The notes: generated by a model from the sequence alone, not told the origin. DNA of 64,000 nt from Microbacterium sp. H1-D42 (GCF_022637555.1 NZ_CP093342.1:806001-870000); one strand, 5' to 3'; counted from the stretch's first letter, positions 7,432-15,671 are shown. Numbers and translations: made by a program.

Positions 7432-8229
7432 ATGGATCCGGTCGTCTTCGCACTGCCCGCAGGGTCGGGACTCGAGAGTGAGGACGCCTGCGCGCTCGGC
7501 GACGGCGTCGTGGTGGTGGTCGACGGGGCCGGGCTGCCGAAGGCGCTGCGGCGCGGCTGCGGGCACTCCGTCGCCTGGTACGCGCGGATGCTGGCAGGGG
7601 CGTTCCGCGTGCGCCTCGAGGAGCGCTCGACGAACATGCCGGATGCCCTCGGCGCTGCCATCGCCGAGGTGACCGCCGCCCACTCCGAGACCTGCGATCT
7701 GGGCCTCGGCTCGCCCAGCGCGACGGTCGCCGCGTGGCGCATCGACGGCGAACAGGTCGAGCACCTGGTGCTGTGCGACGCCTCGATCGTGCTCGTCCCC
7801 TCTGACGGAGCGCCGCTCGAGATCACCGACGACAGGATCGATGGGGCCGTGCAGCGGCGTGCCGGCGAGCTGGCGGCGGCCGCCGGGATCCTCGAGGCGC
7901 CGGCCGAGATGCGCTTCGCCGCGCTGGATCAGATGCGCAACGTCGACGGTGGGTTCTGGTGCGCGCACACGGATCCGGTGGCTGCGCAGCACGCACTCAC
8001 CGGCACGACGCCGATCGCAGACCTGACGGCGATCGTCGCAGTATCCGATGGCGGCACCAGGGGGTTCCAGTTCCTCGGGGCCCACTCGCTGGAGCAGTTC
8101 GCCGCGCTGGCCTCGAGCGGTCATCTCGCCGACATCGCCGCCGAGATCCGCGCCGCCGAGGATGCTATCGGTCCGCGGCCGCACACCAAGCCCCACGACG
8201 ACATCGCACTGGTCGCCGCGACGTTCTGA
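7432..8229 (+). CDS. PP2C-like protein phosphatase
   Basis: A 265-aa soluble protein with weak but ordered PP2C/SpoIIE features. It has VVVVVDGAG (first metal-binding Asp-Gly, residues ~26-34), AIVAVSDGG (late SDG motif) and KPHDDIALV near the C-terminus, equivalent to the final metal-binding Asp pair. These suit a Mg/Mn-dependent Ser/Thr phosphatase. It starts 5 bases after menA and is probably co-transcribed. No partner kinase is visible nearby, so the target is unknown and activity is not assured. Confidence 0.65.
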   Translation: MDPVVFALPAGSGLESEDACALGDGVVVVVDGAGLPKALRRGCGHSVAWYARMLAGAFRVRLEERSTNMPDALGAAIAEVTAAHSETCDLGLGSPSATVAAWRIDGEQVEHLVLCDASIVLVPSDGAPLEITDDRIDGAVQRRAGELAAAAGILEAPAEMRFAALDQMRNVDGGFWCAHTDPVAAQHALTGTTPIADLTAIVAVSDGGTRGFQFLGAHSLEQFAALASSGHLADIAAEIRAAEDAIGPRPHTKPHDDIALVAATF

Positions 8230-8240
8230 CGGTCGTCGCC

Positions 8241-8285
8241 CAGGTCACAGGATCGCGCAGGTCACAGGATCGCCCAGGTCACAGG
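8241..8285. repeat. 17-bp tandem repeat at a gene end
   Basis: CAGGTCACAGGATCGCG (8241-8257) is followed by CAGGTCACAGGATCGCC (8258-8274) and a truncated third copy, CAGGTCACAGG (8275-8285). The third copy supplies the stop codon of the minus-strand regulator gene (8279-8281). Confidence 0.9.
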
Positions 8286-9301
8286 GCAGCGCCGACGAGT
8301 GCCTCGCCGAGCGGGGTGCGCAGGTGCAGCATCCGTGCGCCGTCGCGGGTGCTGGTCACGAGGCCTGCCGTGCGCAGCACGGTGAGGTGGTGGGAAGCCG
8401 TTGAGGCGGCGATGCCGGCATCCGCCGCGATCTGCGATGTCGTGCGCGCGACGTGCGCGGTGAGCAGGATGTCGGCGCGCGCCGCACCCAGCAGCGCAGC
8501 AAGCGCCGCCGCCGTGTCGACCGTGCTTCGTGCCCACCCCGCCGTCACGCCCTGCGCCGGATAGAACAGGGTGGGCTGCGCCGGCGGTTCGGTCAGCACC
8601 ATGCATCCGACCGATCCCATGACAGACGGCACCAGCACGAGTCCGGAGCCACGGCAGTCGACGTCCTCGCTGTGGCGGCGCAGCGCGACGCGCACGGCGT
8701 CGTCGCGCCAGGTGACCGCGGAGTGGATGCCCGACGCCATCCGCCCGATGCCCTCGGTCGTGATGGTGCGCGAGCGGACGGCGATGTCGGCGCGCAGGAT
8801 GCGCTCCAGCTGTGGCCAGATCGGCGCGAGCGCTGCATCCCACACCCGCTCCCAGGCCTCGGCGATGAGATCGCGCGCCTGTTCAGGGCGCGCCTGCATC
8901 CGTCGCAGGGACGCCTGGCGCGCGCCGCTCGAGCGAAGCACCATCTTGCCGAAGTCGACCTTCATGCCGGCGAGTCCGGCCGTGCGCAGCGCGGTGATCT
9001 CGTCGGCTGGTGTCAGATCCCACCGCGGGGTCGCGGTGAGGAAGTCGGGCAGGTAGCCGTCGGCGCCGATGACGTCACCGAGCAGGCGGAACGCCTCGAC
9101 GGGGACGGCTTCTCGCGCCTGCCGCAGCCACCCCCACTGCAGTGGATGCTGGGACGGGCGCAGCATCACGCGCACCGCATGCACGAGCTCGTGGCCGGGG
9201 GAGATGCCGAAGCGCACGGCCTGGATGTCGCCGGGGCTGAGGCGGAACTCCACCCGGTGATCGGGATGCACCTGACCCTCGATCGGAATGTTTCGATCCA
9301 C
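8279..9301 (-). CDS. ArsR-type HTH regulator with DUF5937 domain
   Basis: A 340-aa regulator. The first ~250 residues match the DUF5937 type (FRLSPGDIQAVRFGISPGHELVHAVR near the start). The last ~70 residues are an ArsR/HTH_20 winged helix (TTSQIAADAGIAASTASHHLTVLRTAGLV) ending at the C-terminus. It probably represses the divergent cupin operon and itself. GTG 9301 opens the frame, but an inverted repeat that looks like its operator overlaps that codon. GTG 9271 is a reasonable alternative start and fits the usual family N-terminus. No cysteine metal site is evident in the HTH, so it is not an arsenic sensor of the classical kind. Confidence 0.78.
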   Translation of the reverse strand: MDRNIPIEGQVHPDHRVEFRLSPGDIQAVRFGISPGHELVHAVRVMLRPSQHPLQWGWLRQAREAVPVEAFRLLGDVIGADGYLPDFLTATPRWDLTPADEITALRTAGLAGMKVDFGKMVLRSSGARQASLRRMQARPEQARDLIAEAWERVWDAALAPIWPQLERILRADIAVRSRTITTEGIGRMASGIHSAVTWRDDAVRVALRRHSEDVDCRGSGLVLVPSVMGSVGCMVLTEPPAQPTLFYPAQGVTAGWARSTVDTAAALAALLGAARADILLTAHVARTTSQIAADAGIAASTASHHLTVLRTAGLVTSTRDGARMLHLRTPLGEALVGAAL

Positions 9302-9308
9302 ATCGAAA
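9282..9308. promoter_or_regulatory. Probable operator of the ArsR/DUF5937 regulator
   Basis: TTTCGAT (9291-9297) and ATCGAAA (9302-9308) are a perfect inverted repeat separated by 4 bases. A third half-site, ATCGGAA (9282-9288), forms a second dyad with TTTCGAT with one mismatch. The site lies between the regulator and the divergent cupin gene. Confidence 0.55.
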
Positions 9309-9376
9309 CTCTAGGGTCTGGCAGTCGTGCGGGGAAGAGTGAAGCACACGCGAAGCGCGAACGAAAGGAGCACATC

Positions 9377-9733
9377 ATGGTCAATTCACTCGCCGAGCCG
9401 ACGCTCGTCGCACCGGACGAGATCCTGCTCGGAAACGGTCGCAGCCGCCGATTCCAGGGCAGCGACCACGGAGCGGGCGTCTCGTACTTCTACGTCGACA
9501 ACCAGCCGGGGCAGGGGGCGCAGCTGCACTGGCATCCGTACCCCGAGACGTGGGTCGTGTTCGAAGGTGAGGTGACGTTCGTCGTCGGCGACGAGCAGAT
9601 CGTCGCGCACCCTGGCGACACGGTCACTGGCCCCGCCTTCGTCCCGCACAAGTTCACCAACACAGGCACGGGCACGATGCGTCTGATCGGCATCCACGCC
9701 TCGGCCGTCATCATCCAGACCGTCGTCGAATAG
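9377..9733 (+). CDS. Small cupin-domain protein
   Basis: A 118-aa single-domain cupin. The first cupin motif reads GAQLHWHPYPETWVVFEGE, with the metal-binding His-x-His and Glu. The second motif has PGDTVTGPAFVPHKFTN with its histidine. This is a small beta-barrel often binding a divalent metal; the reaction is not predictable. ATG 9377 follows AAAGGAG at 6 bases. It heads a three-gene unit with DUF4287 and RibD-like genes, opposite the ArsR/DUF5937 regulator. Confidence 0.85.
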   Translation: MVNSLAEPTLVAPDEILLGNGRSRRFQGSDHGAGVSYFYVDNQPGQGAQLHWHPYPETWVVFEGEVTFVVGDEQIVAHPGDTVTGPAFVPHKFTNTGTGTMRLIGIHASAVIIQTVVE

Positions 9734-9758
9734 ACCGATCGCACACAGAGAGAACCAG

Positions 9759-10061
9759 ATGTCCTTCCAGAGCTACCTCGACAACATCGAGACCAAGACC
9801 GGCCTCACCCCTCGGCAGTTCATCGAACAGGCGACAGAGCGGGGATTCGGCCCTGATACCAAGGCGACACCGATCCTGGAGTGGCTGAAGGCCGACTACG
9901 ATCTGTCGCGCGGATACGGCATGGCCCTCGTGCACGTGATCACCAAGGGCCCGCAGATCAGCGACAAGCACGTCGGCAAGGACGGACCTCACGGTGACGC
10001 GTCAGACACGCTGTGGCTCGACGGCAAGGCGACCAACCCCGGCGAAGGAGCGCGACGATGA
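9759..10061 (+). CDS. DUF4287 domain-containing protein
   Basis: A 100-aa soluble protein of the DUF4287 family, recognisable by TPRQFIEQATERGF, then ILEWLKADYDLSRGYGMALVHVI. The family is of unknown function and is often found beside small stress or antibiotic-related genes. Its stop overlaps the start of the next gene (ATGA at 10058-10061), showing translational coupling. Confidence 0.85.
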   Translation: MSFQSYLDNIETKTGLTPRQFIEQATERGFGPDTKATPILEWLKADYDLSRGYGMALVHVITKGPQISDKHVGKDGPHGDASDTLWLDGKATNPGEGARR

Positions 10062-10699
10062 CCGTGAAGGTCGACCTGAACGTCTCTCTCGACGGCTGCG
10101 CGACGACCACCGACCAGACGCCCGAGAACCCGTTCGGCGACGACTGGGGGCGACTCACCGCCGCCTACGTCGGCACGCGCACCATGCGTGAGCGGGTGCT
10201 CGGCGACACTTCCGGTGCCGGCACGACCGGGGTCGATGAGAAGTACGCGGCAGAGTACTTCGTGGGCACGGGGGCAGAGATCATGGGCGCCGGGATGTTC
10301 GGGCTGCACCTGCACGGCGACGACCAGGACTGGCGCGGTTGGTGGGGTGAGGACCCGCCGTTCCGCATTCCGGTCCTGGTGCTCACCCACTCGCCGCGGC
10401 CCTCGATCACCTTCGCCAACGGCACGGAGTTCCACTTCGTCGACGCGTCACCGAAGGACGCCCTGCAGAGGGCATCCGCCATCGCGGGAGATGCCGACGT
10501 GCGCATCGGCGGTGGCGTGGACGTCGTTCGTCAGTTCCTCGCAGCGGGACTCGTCGACAGGCTGCACCTCGCGGTGGCGCCGATCGTGCTCGGCAGCGGC
10601 GAGCGGATCTGGGACGGCCTGCGCGGGCTCGAGGTCGGGTACGACGTGAGCAGCGAGGTGGCCGAGAGCGGCGTGACGCACATCACGTTCCGGCGGTGA
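10058..10699 (+). CDS. Dihydrofolate reductase family protein (RibD C-terminal-like)
   Basis: A 213-aa protein of the DHFR/RibD-C fold. N-terminal VDLNVSLDGCATT, central TGAEIMGAGMFG, and the C-terminal cofactor segment ADVRIGGGVDVVRQFLAAGLVDRLHLAVAPIVLGSGERIWDGL are typical of this group of uncharacterised NAD(P)H-dependent reductases. It is not the folate-pathway folA enzyme. ATG 10058 overlaps the preceding stop. Substrate unknown. Confidence 0.87.
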   Translation: MTVKVDLNVSLDGCATTTDQTPENPFGDDWGRLTAAYVGTRTMRERVLGDTSGAGTTGVDEKYAAEYFVGTGAEIMGAGMFGLHLHGDDQDWRGWWGEDPPFRIPVLVLTHSPRPSITFANGTEFHFVDASPKDALQRASAIAGDADVRIGGGVDVVRQFLAAGLVDRLHLAVAPIVLGSGERIWDGLRGLEVGYDVSSEVAESGVTHITFRR

Positions 10700-10722
10700 C
10701 CCGGCTCCCACGGTGACCCGGC
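10694..10722. repeat. 12-bp direct repeat spanning a stop codon
   Basis: CGGTGACCCGGC occurs at 10694-10705 and 10711-10722 (period 17). The first copy contains the TGA stop of the RibD-like gene. Confidence 0.85.
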
Positions 10723-10727
10723 GCGAG

Positions 10728-10982
10728 TCACTCGGCGGCGGTGTCCTCGGCGGCCTCATCGGGGTTGGTGCGGTTGCGCTTCTCGTAGATTTCGCGCGAC
10801 GCGCTCGAAAGGGGAGCGCGCAGGAACAGCAGCGAGATGCTCATGCCGATCAGGGCTGCGAACAGGGCCGCCAGCCACCAGTACTCCTGGAAGATGGGGA
10901 AGAAGAACCACATGATCGCGAGCGGCACGACGAAGGCCAGCAGCCGCAGCACGGTGTAGACGAGGAGGGGTGGCAACTTCAC
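10728..10982 (-). CDS. DUF4229 small membrane protein
   Basis: An 84-aa protein with two hydrophobic helices (residues ~8-28 and ~35-55) and a charged C-terminal tail rich in Glu and Asp. It matches the actinobacterial DUF4229 type (YTVLRLLAFVVPLA, then REIYEKRNR). Function unknown. GTG 10982 lies 6 bases after TAGAAT on the same strand, so it is probably leaderless. Confidence 0.8.
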   Translation of the reverse strand: MKLPPLLVYTVLRLLAFVVPLAIMWFFFPIFQEYWWLAALFAALIGMSISLLFLRAPLSSASREIYEKRNRTNPDEAAEDTAAE

Positions 10983-10988
10983 CGCTTC

Positions 10989-10994
10989 ATTCTA
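10989..10994 (-). promoter_or_regulatory. -10 box of the leaderless DUF4229 transcript
   Basis: On the minus strand TAGAAT is followed by 6 bases and GTG 10982. Confidence 0.5.
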
Positions 10995-11058
10995 CGAGCG
11001 GGGCTTAGGTGGCGGCTGAGCGTCGGGGGCCGACCGTGCCGCTTGGGCGCGCGCGACC

Positions 11059-11064
11059 TACACT
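11059..11064 (+). promoter_or_regulatory. -10 box upstream of the PLDc_N gene
   Basis: TACACT is followed by GGAGGC and ATG 11071. The GGAGG is too close to the start to act as a normal Shine-Dalgarno, so a leaderless transcript is more likely. Confidence 0.45.
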
Positions 11065-11070
11065 GGAGGC

Positions 11071-11415
11071 ATGGCGCGTTTCCTGATCGTCGGCGGTTTC
11101 CTGGCTGTCATCTTCTGGGTGTTCAGCATCGTCGACGTGGCCGCGCAGCCCGCCGCTCGACACCGTGGAGTGTCCAAGGGCATCTGGGTGCTCATCGTCG
11201 TGCTGCTGCCGGTCGTCGGCGGCATCCTGTGGTTCGTGCTCGGCCGTCGCCGCGCAGGGGACGTCAGCGAGACCACCCGCCCACTCGGGCCCGATGACGA
11301 TGCCGAGGTGCTGCGTCGCATGAGCGACGCTGAGGCGGATGCCCGCATCCGCCGGCTGGAGGAGGAGCTTGCGCGGCTCGATGACGAGGCCGACGGCGCG
11401 GATCCGCGCTCGTGA
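11071..11415 (+). CDS. PLDc_N-domain small membrane protein
   Basis: A 114-aa protein with two transmembrane helices (residues ~3-20 and ~32-52) separated by a short loop, as in the phospholipase D nuclease N-terminal (PLDc_N) family, followed by a hydrophilic tail. The tail ends in a probable coiled coil (EADARIRRLEEELARLDDE). No catalytic HKD motif is present. Its stop overlaps the menD GTG start (GTGA 11412-11415), so menD is translationally coupled to it. Confidence 0.82.
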   Translation: MARFLIVGGFLAVIFWVFSIVDVAAQPAARHRGVSKGIWVLIVVLLPVVGGILWFVLGRRRAGDVSETTRPLGPDDDAEVLRRMSDAEADARIRRLEEELARLDDEADGADPRS

Positions 11416-13166
11416 CGTCCGCGCCCGCGAGCGACGCGGCCGCCGAGCTGCTGGCCGGCCTCATCGGCCACGGCGTGCGCGACCTGGTGCTCGCACCCGG
11501 TTCCCGCTCACAGGCCGTCGCCCTCGCCGCAGTTGGGCTCGCCCGCGCCGGCGCGCTGCGTGTGCACGTGCGCATCGACGAGCGCGTCGCCGGATTCACG
11601 GCTCTCGGCATCGCTCGTGAGACCAGGGTGCCGGTGGCTGTGCTGTGCACCTCGGGCACTGCGGCAGGCAACCTGCTCCCCGCCACCATGGAGGCCTTCC
11701 ACTCCGGCATCCCGCTGCTGCTTCTGACCGCTGACCGGCCACCAGAGCTGCGCGGCATCGGCGCGAATCAGGCGACCGTGCAGCCCGGCATCTTCGCGCC
11801 CTTCGTGCGGATGCAGGTCGATGCGCCGGTGCCGTCTGAGACGCACGTGTCGGAGACGCCAGATGATTCGGCTGCCAGCCGGCGCGCCGTTCCGGGACAC
11901 ACCGGCGCGGAATCAGACGATCTGAGATCTCCGACAGCCTGGACCGGCCTCGGCGCACGCGCCGTGCGCGCGGCGCTCGGACTGGAGGGCGAGGGGCTGC
12001 CTGGTGTTGCCGGCCCCGTGCACTTGAACCTGCCCACCCGCGAGCCGCTCTCAGCCGCGGGTGTCTCGTCGACGCCTGTCGCCGACGCGGTGCCGCCGCT
12101 CCCGGTCGCGGAGCCCACGCTGCTGCCCCACGGGCCGCGCACTGTCGTGATCGCGGGAGCGGATGCCGGGTCAGATGCTGAAGAGCTGTCCCATGTCGGA
12201 GGCTGGCCCCTGATCGCCGAGGTCGTCAGCGGCGCGCGCTTCGGCCGCCTTGTCGTGCACGGCTACCGCGAACTGCTGCGTGATGCGTCACTGGGCGGCC
12301 AGATCGAACGGGCCGTCGTGTTCGGGCATCCGACCCTCAGCCGTGAGGTCGCAGCCCTGCTCAGCCGCGCGGACGTCGATGTTCTCGCCGTCCGCGGCGG
12401 GGGAGAGGCACTCGACCTCAACGGACGCACCACGGCGGTGGATGCTGTCGCCGTCGCCGACGGCGCCGCGGACCGGCAGTGGCTGGGGGCGTGGATGACC
12501 GCGTCGCAGGCGTTGGCGATCGATCTCAGCGCCCCCGCTCCTGACCAGGACGGTCTGTACTCTTCGGACACGTCCGCCCGGCTCGGGGCAGTGCGCGCAG
12601 AGCTCGACGCGGTGCGCAAGCGCGTCGACCGCGAGATCCTGGTGGATGCCGTGTGGCGGGCCACCTGGCCGCACGACCGCCTGATGTTCGGCTCATCGCG
12701 TCTGGTGCGGGTGGCCGATCAGGTGCTCGGCGGCAAGAAGGTGCCTGTGCACGCCAGCCGAGGGCTCGCCGGGATCGACGGCACCATCGCGACCGGCATC
12801 GGGATCGCGCTCGCCAGCCAGGCAGAGGGATCGCCCGGCGTGACCAGGGTGCTGCTGGGAGACCTGGCCTTCCTGCACGATGTGGGAGCGCTGCTGCTGC
12901 CCGCCGACGAACCGGCGCCGCGGATCCAGGTGATCGTCGGCAACGACGGCGGGGGAACGATCTTCGACGGGCTCGAGGTCGCAGGCTCCGCCCCGACCGC
13001 AGACCTCGACCGCGCGTTCTACACGCCCCACACGGCGAAGCTGCGCGAGATCGCCGACGCCTACGGGTGGGAGTTCGCGCAGATCAGCACACGTTCGGCG
13101 CTGGATCAGGCACTGACCTCGCCGATCTCGGGCCCGCAGATCATCGAGGTGCCGCTGGACCGCTGA
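11412..13166 (+). CDS. menD: SEPHCHC synthase MenD (menaquinone biosynthesis)
   Basis: A 584-aa thiamine-diphosphate enzyme. It joins isochorismate and 2-oxoglutarate to make 2-succinyl-5-enolpyruvyl-6-hydroxy-3-cyclohexene-1-carboxylate. The N-terminal domain shows VLAPGSRS and the DERVAGFTALGIA segment whose glutamate activates ThDP. The C-terminal domain shows GDLAFLHDVG and NDGGGTIFDGLE for ThDP-Mg binding. Residues ~142-175 (between QVDAPVPS and TAWTGLGARA) look like an inserted hydrophilic segment, encoded by a palindromic stretch. The length is at the upper end for the family. The start overlaps the upstream stop. Confidence 0.93.
   Translation: MTSAPASDAAAELLAGLIGHGVRDLVLAPGSRSQAVALAAVGLARAGALRVHVRIDERVAGFTALGIARETRVPVAVLCTSGTAAGNLLPATMEAFHSGIPLLLLTADRPPELRGIGANQATVQPGIFAPFVRMQVDAPVPSETHVSETPDDSAASRRAVPGHTGAESDDLRSPTAWTGLGARAVRAALGLEGEGLPGVAGPVHLNLPTREPLSAAGVSSTPVADAVPPLPVAEPTLLPHGPRTVVIAGADAGSDAEELSHVGGWPLIAEVVSGARFGRLVVHGYRELLRDASLGGQIERAVVFGHPTLSREVAALLSRADVDVLAVRGGGEALDLNGRTTAVDAVAVADGAADRQWLGAWMTASQALAIDLSAPAPDQDGLYSSDTSARLGAVRAELDAVRKRVDREILVDAVWRATWPHDRLMFGSSRLVRVADQVLGGKKVPVHASRGLAGIDGTIATGIGIALASQAEGSPGVTRVLLGDLAFLHDVGALLLPADEPAPRIQVIVGNDGGGTIFDGLEVAGSAPTADLDRAFYTPHTAKLREIADAYGWEFAQISTRSALDQALTSPISGPQIIEVPLDR
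11848..11936 (+). repeat. Palindromic insert-like segment within menD
   Basis: TGTCGGAGA (11848-11856) pairs with TCTCCGACA (11928-11936). Inside that, CAGAT (11860-11864) pairs with ATCTG (11920-11924) and GATTC (11865-11869) with GAATC (11910-11914). A GC-rich core holds GGCGCGCC. The element shares ACGCCAGATG with the intergenic palindrome at 16515-16565. It encodes a Ser/Asp/Arg-rich stretch in frame. Confidence 0.5.
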
Positions 13167-13182
13167 GGTCTGCGCACACCGG

Positions 13183-14745
13183 CTACTCCAGGCGCTGCGT
13201 GATCTCGCCGATGTCAGCCGTGGCGTAGTGCGAGGCGGGCGGAGCCGCCGACTCGATCTCGTACAGGTCGGTCTTCTGCGGTGCGATCGCCAGTGCCTCG
13301 ACTGGCGCCGTGTCGGTGAGCACCTCGTCCAGTCCCTGCAGTGCGCTGAACCGGCGGGCCTGCGTGACGACATTGCGATCCAGTGACCCTGCGAAGCGGT
13401 TGTACGCGTCGACCGTGGAGTTCAGGCTCTTGCCGAGCTTGGCCAGGTGCTGCCCCAGTGTGCCGAGTCGCTTGTGCAGCTCCTTGCCGACAGTGAAGAT
13501 CTGCTGCGCCTCCTGCGCGAGCTGATCCTGCCGCCACGCATGCCCGACCGTGCGCAGCAGCGCGACGAGGGTCGAGGGCGTGGCGATAACGACATTGCGC
13601 TCGAAGGCGTACTCGTACAGCGTGGCATCCTGATCCAGCGCCGCGGCGAGGAACGGCTCGGCCGGCACGAACATGACCACGAACTCGGGGGAGCCGGCCA
13701 CGACGTCCCAGTACTCCTTGGCGCCGAGGTCATCGATGTGCTTCTTCAGATGCCGGGCGTGTGCCTGCAGGCGCTGCGCGCGCACCGTGTCGTCGGTGGC
13801 CTCCATGGCCTCGAGGTACCCGCTGAACGCCACCTTCGAGTCGACCACGACGCGCTTGTCGCCTGCCAGGTGCACGACCAGGTCGGGCCGCAGGGCACCG
13901 TCGTCGGTGTCATGGTGCAGCTGCTCGTCGAAGTCGACGTGGTTGACCATGCCGGACGCCTCGACTACACGCCGCAGCTGCAGCTCACCCCAGCGTCCGC
14001 GCACCTGCGGCGCGCGCAGCGCGTTGACCAGGTTGCGGGTCTCGGAGCCGAGGGTCTCGGACGTCTGCCGCATGAACTGCAGCTGCTCCGAGAGGGCGGC
14101 ATTCGCCTCGAGCCGCGACTTCTCGGCCGTGGTCATCTCGGTCTTGACCGTGTCGAGCGTCTTCTGGATCGGATCGATCAGCTGCTGCACGGCATCCTGA
14201 CGCTTCTGCAGCTCGGCGGCACCCTCGCTCTGACTGCGCTTGAGCCGCTCCTCCGCCTGCTGCAGGAACGCCTTCGTGTTGGCCTCGAGCGCCTTCCGGC
14301 TCAGCGCGTCGAACTCGTCGGCGAGCCGCTTCTGATCCGCCCGCAGCTCATCGAGGCGATCCGCTGCGCGTCGGCGCTCCATCGCGAGATCGGATTCGGC
14401 CTCGTCGCGCACCTCGGCCAGGCGACGCACGTGCTCGGCCCGCTCGTGCTCGAGCCTCGCCTGGGCTTCGGCCTTGGCATCTGACATCGCCTTCTCGCCC
14501 TGCTGGCGGGCCTCGACGATGCGGTGATCGCCCAGCGCGCGCTCTTCCTGCACCCGGGCGGCGGTCTCGGCGCGCAGCGCCACGGCATCCCGCTCCAGCG
14601 CCTCGATGCGCAGCTGCGCTGCGCCGACGGCGGCCTGCTGCGCAGCATCCGACGTACGGCCCCGGTGGACGCCGAGCAGGAACCCGAGTCCACCGGCCAG
14701 AGCCGCAGCCAGCAGGGCGACCACGATGACGAGAAGCGTGTCCAT
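13183..14745 (-). CDS. rmuC: DNA recombination protein RmuC
   Basis: A 520-aa protein with an N-terminal membrane anchor (residues ~4-25). A long coiled coil of ~170 residues rich in Arg, Glu and Ala follows, then the RmuC domain (GRWGELQLRRVVEASGMVNHVDFDEQ, VDSKVAFSGYLEA and FVPAEPFLAAAL). The domain has a restriction-endonuclease-like fold; in E. coli rmuC loss raises inversion at short inverted repeats. The start is ATG 14745, because the long upstream extension of the frame is antisense to PPK2. It is divergent from PPK2 and converges on menD with 16 bases between stops. Confidence 0.92.
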   Translation of the reverse strand: MDTLLVIVVALLAAALAGGLGFLLGVHRGRTSDAAQQAAVGAAQLRIEALERDAVALRAETAARVQEERALGDHRIVEARQQGEKAMSDAKAEAQARLEHERAEHVRRLAEVRDEAESDLAMERRRAADRLDELRADQKRLADEFDALSRKALEANTKAFLQQAEERLKRSQSEGAAELQKRQDAVQQLIDPIQKTLDTVKTEMTTAEKSRLEANAALSEQLQFMRQTSETLGSETRNLVNALRAPQVRGRWGELQLRRVVEASGMVNHVDFDEQLHHDTDDGALRPDLVVHLAGDKRVVVDSKVAFSGYLEAMEATDDTVRAQRLQAHARHLKKHIDDLGAKEYWDVVAGSPEFVVMFVPAEPFLAAALDQDATLYEYAFERNVVIATPSTLVALLRTVGHAWRQDQLAQEAQQIFTVGKELHKRLGTLGQHLAKLGKSLNSTVDAYNRFAGSLDRNVVTQARRFSALQGLDEVLTDTAPVEALAIAPQKTDLYEIESAAPPASHYATADIGEITQRLE

Positions 14746-14787
14746 GTCTTCGATTGTGTCGGAGGCCACCGACATCGGTCGATCCGG

Positions 14788-14793
14788 CATGAT
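14788..14793 (+). promoter_or_regulatory. Possible -10 box of a leaderless PPK2 transcript
   Basis: CATGAT is followed by 6 bases and ATG 14800. It deviates from the TANNNT consensus at position 1. Confidence 0.35.
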
Positions 14794-14799
14794 GTCACC

Positions 14800-15648
14800 A
14801 TGTCGAAGCACAGATGGAAGCACGAGCCGACCGAGATCCTGCTGGTGCGCGATGGCTTCGCGCTGGCCGGGGTCGATGCCGGTGGCACGCCCGGTTTCCA
14901 CGGCGATCAGGGCCACGGCGAGAAGGAGCTCGCTCGCCAGATGTCGCAGCTCGGCGACCTGCAGGAGCGGCTGTACGCCGGCCGCAATGAGCGCGGCGAC
15001 GCCGTGCTGCTGGTGCTGCAGGCCATGGACACCGCGGGCAAGGGCGGCGTCGTGCGCCACGTCGTCGGCGGCGTCGACCCGCAGGGCGTCGCACTGGCGG
15101 CGTTCAAGCAGCCGACCGCCGAAGAGCTCGAGCACGACTTCCTGTGGCGCGTCGAGAAGCGCCTGCCGGAGGCCGGCTTCATCGGCGTCTTCGACCGCTC
15201 GCACTATGAAGACGTGCTGATCGGCAAGATCCATGAGCTCGCCGACGAGGCCGAGATCGAGCGCCGCTACGAGGCGATCGTCGAGTTCGAGCGCCGCATC
15301 GCGGCATCCGGCACTCGAATCATCAAGGTGATGCTGCACATCTCGAAGGACGAGCAGAAGGCCCGGCTGACGGAGCGCCTCGACCGCGCGGACAAGCACT
15401 GGAAGTACAACCCGAGTGATGTCGACGAGCGGATGCGCTGGGACGAGTACATGGCCGCCTACCAGACGGTGTTCGAGCGCACCTCGACACCGGAGGCGCC
15501 GTGGTACGTCGTGCCCGCGAACCACAAGTGGTACGCGCGCCTGGCCGTGCAGAGGCTGCTGCTCGACGCGCTGAAGGAGATCGATCCGCAGTGGCCGGCC
15601 GCCGAGTTCGATGTCGACGTCGAGAAGAAGCGTCTCGCCGCGACCTGA
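14800..15648 (+). CDS. PPK2-family polyphosphate:nucleotide phosphotransferase
   Basis: A 282-aa cytosolic P-loop kinase. It moves phosphate between polyphosphate and nucleotides. The Walker A-like QAMDTAGKGGVVRHV and the Walker B/lid region FDRSHYEDVL are intact, as are the downstream HISKDEQKARLTERL and YNPSDVDERMRWDEYMAAY segments. Whether it prefers AMP, ADP or GDP cannot be decided here. ATG 14800 is chosen because similarity begins at KHRWKHEP; upstream sequence in frame is antisense rmuC. Confidence 0.9.
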   Translation: MSKHRWKHEPTEILLVRDGFALAGVDAGGTPGFHGDQGHGEKELARQMSQLGDLQERLYAGRNERGDAVLLVLQAMDTAGKGGVVRHVVGGVDPQGVALAAFKQPTAEELEHDFLWRVEKRLPEAGFIGVFDRSHYEDVLIGKIHELADEAEIERRYEAIVEFERRIAASGTRIIKVMLHISKDEQKARLTERLDRADKHWKYNPSDVDERMRWDEYMAAYQTVFERTSTPEAPWYVVPANHKWYARLAVQRLLLDALKEIDPQWPAAEFDVDVEKKRLAAT

Positions 15649-15671
15649 GCCGCGTGCGCGTCCGCACACTT

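Noticed and set aside
8241..8285. Possible CRISPR array
   Set aside because: Units are directly adjacent 17-mers without spacers and only two and a half copies exist.
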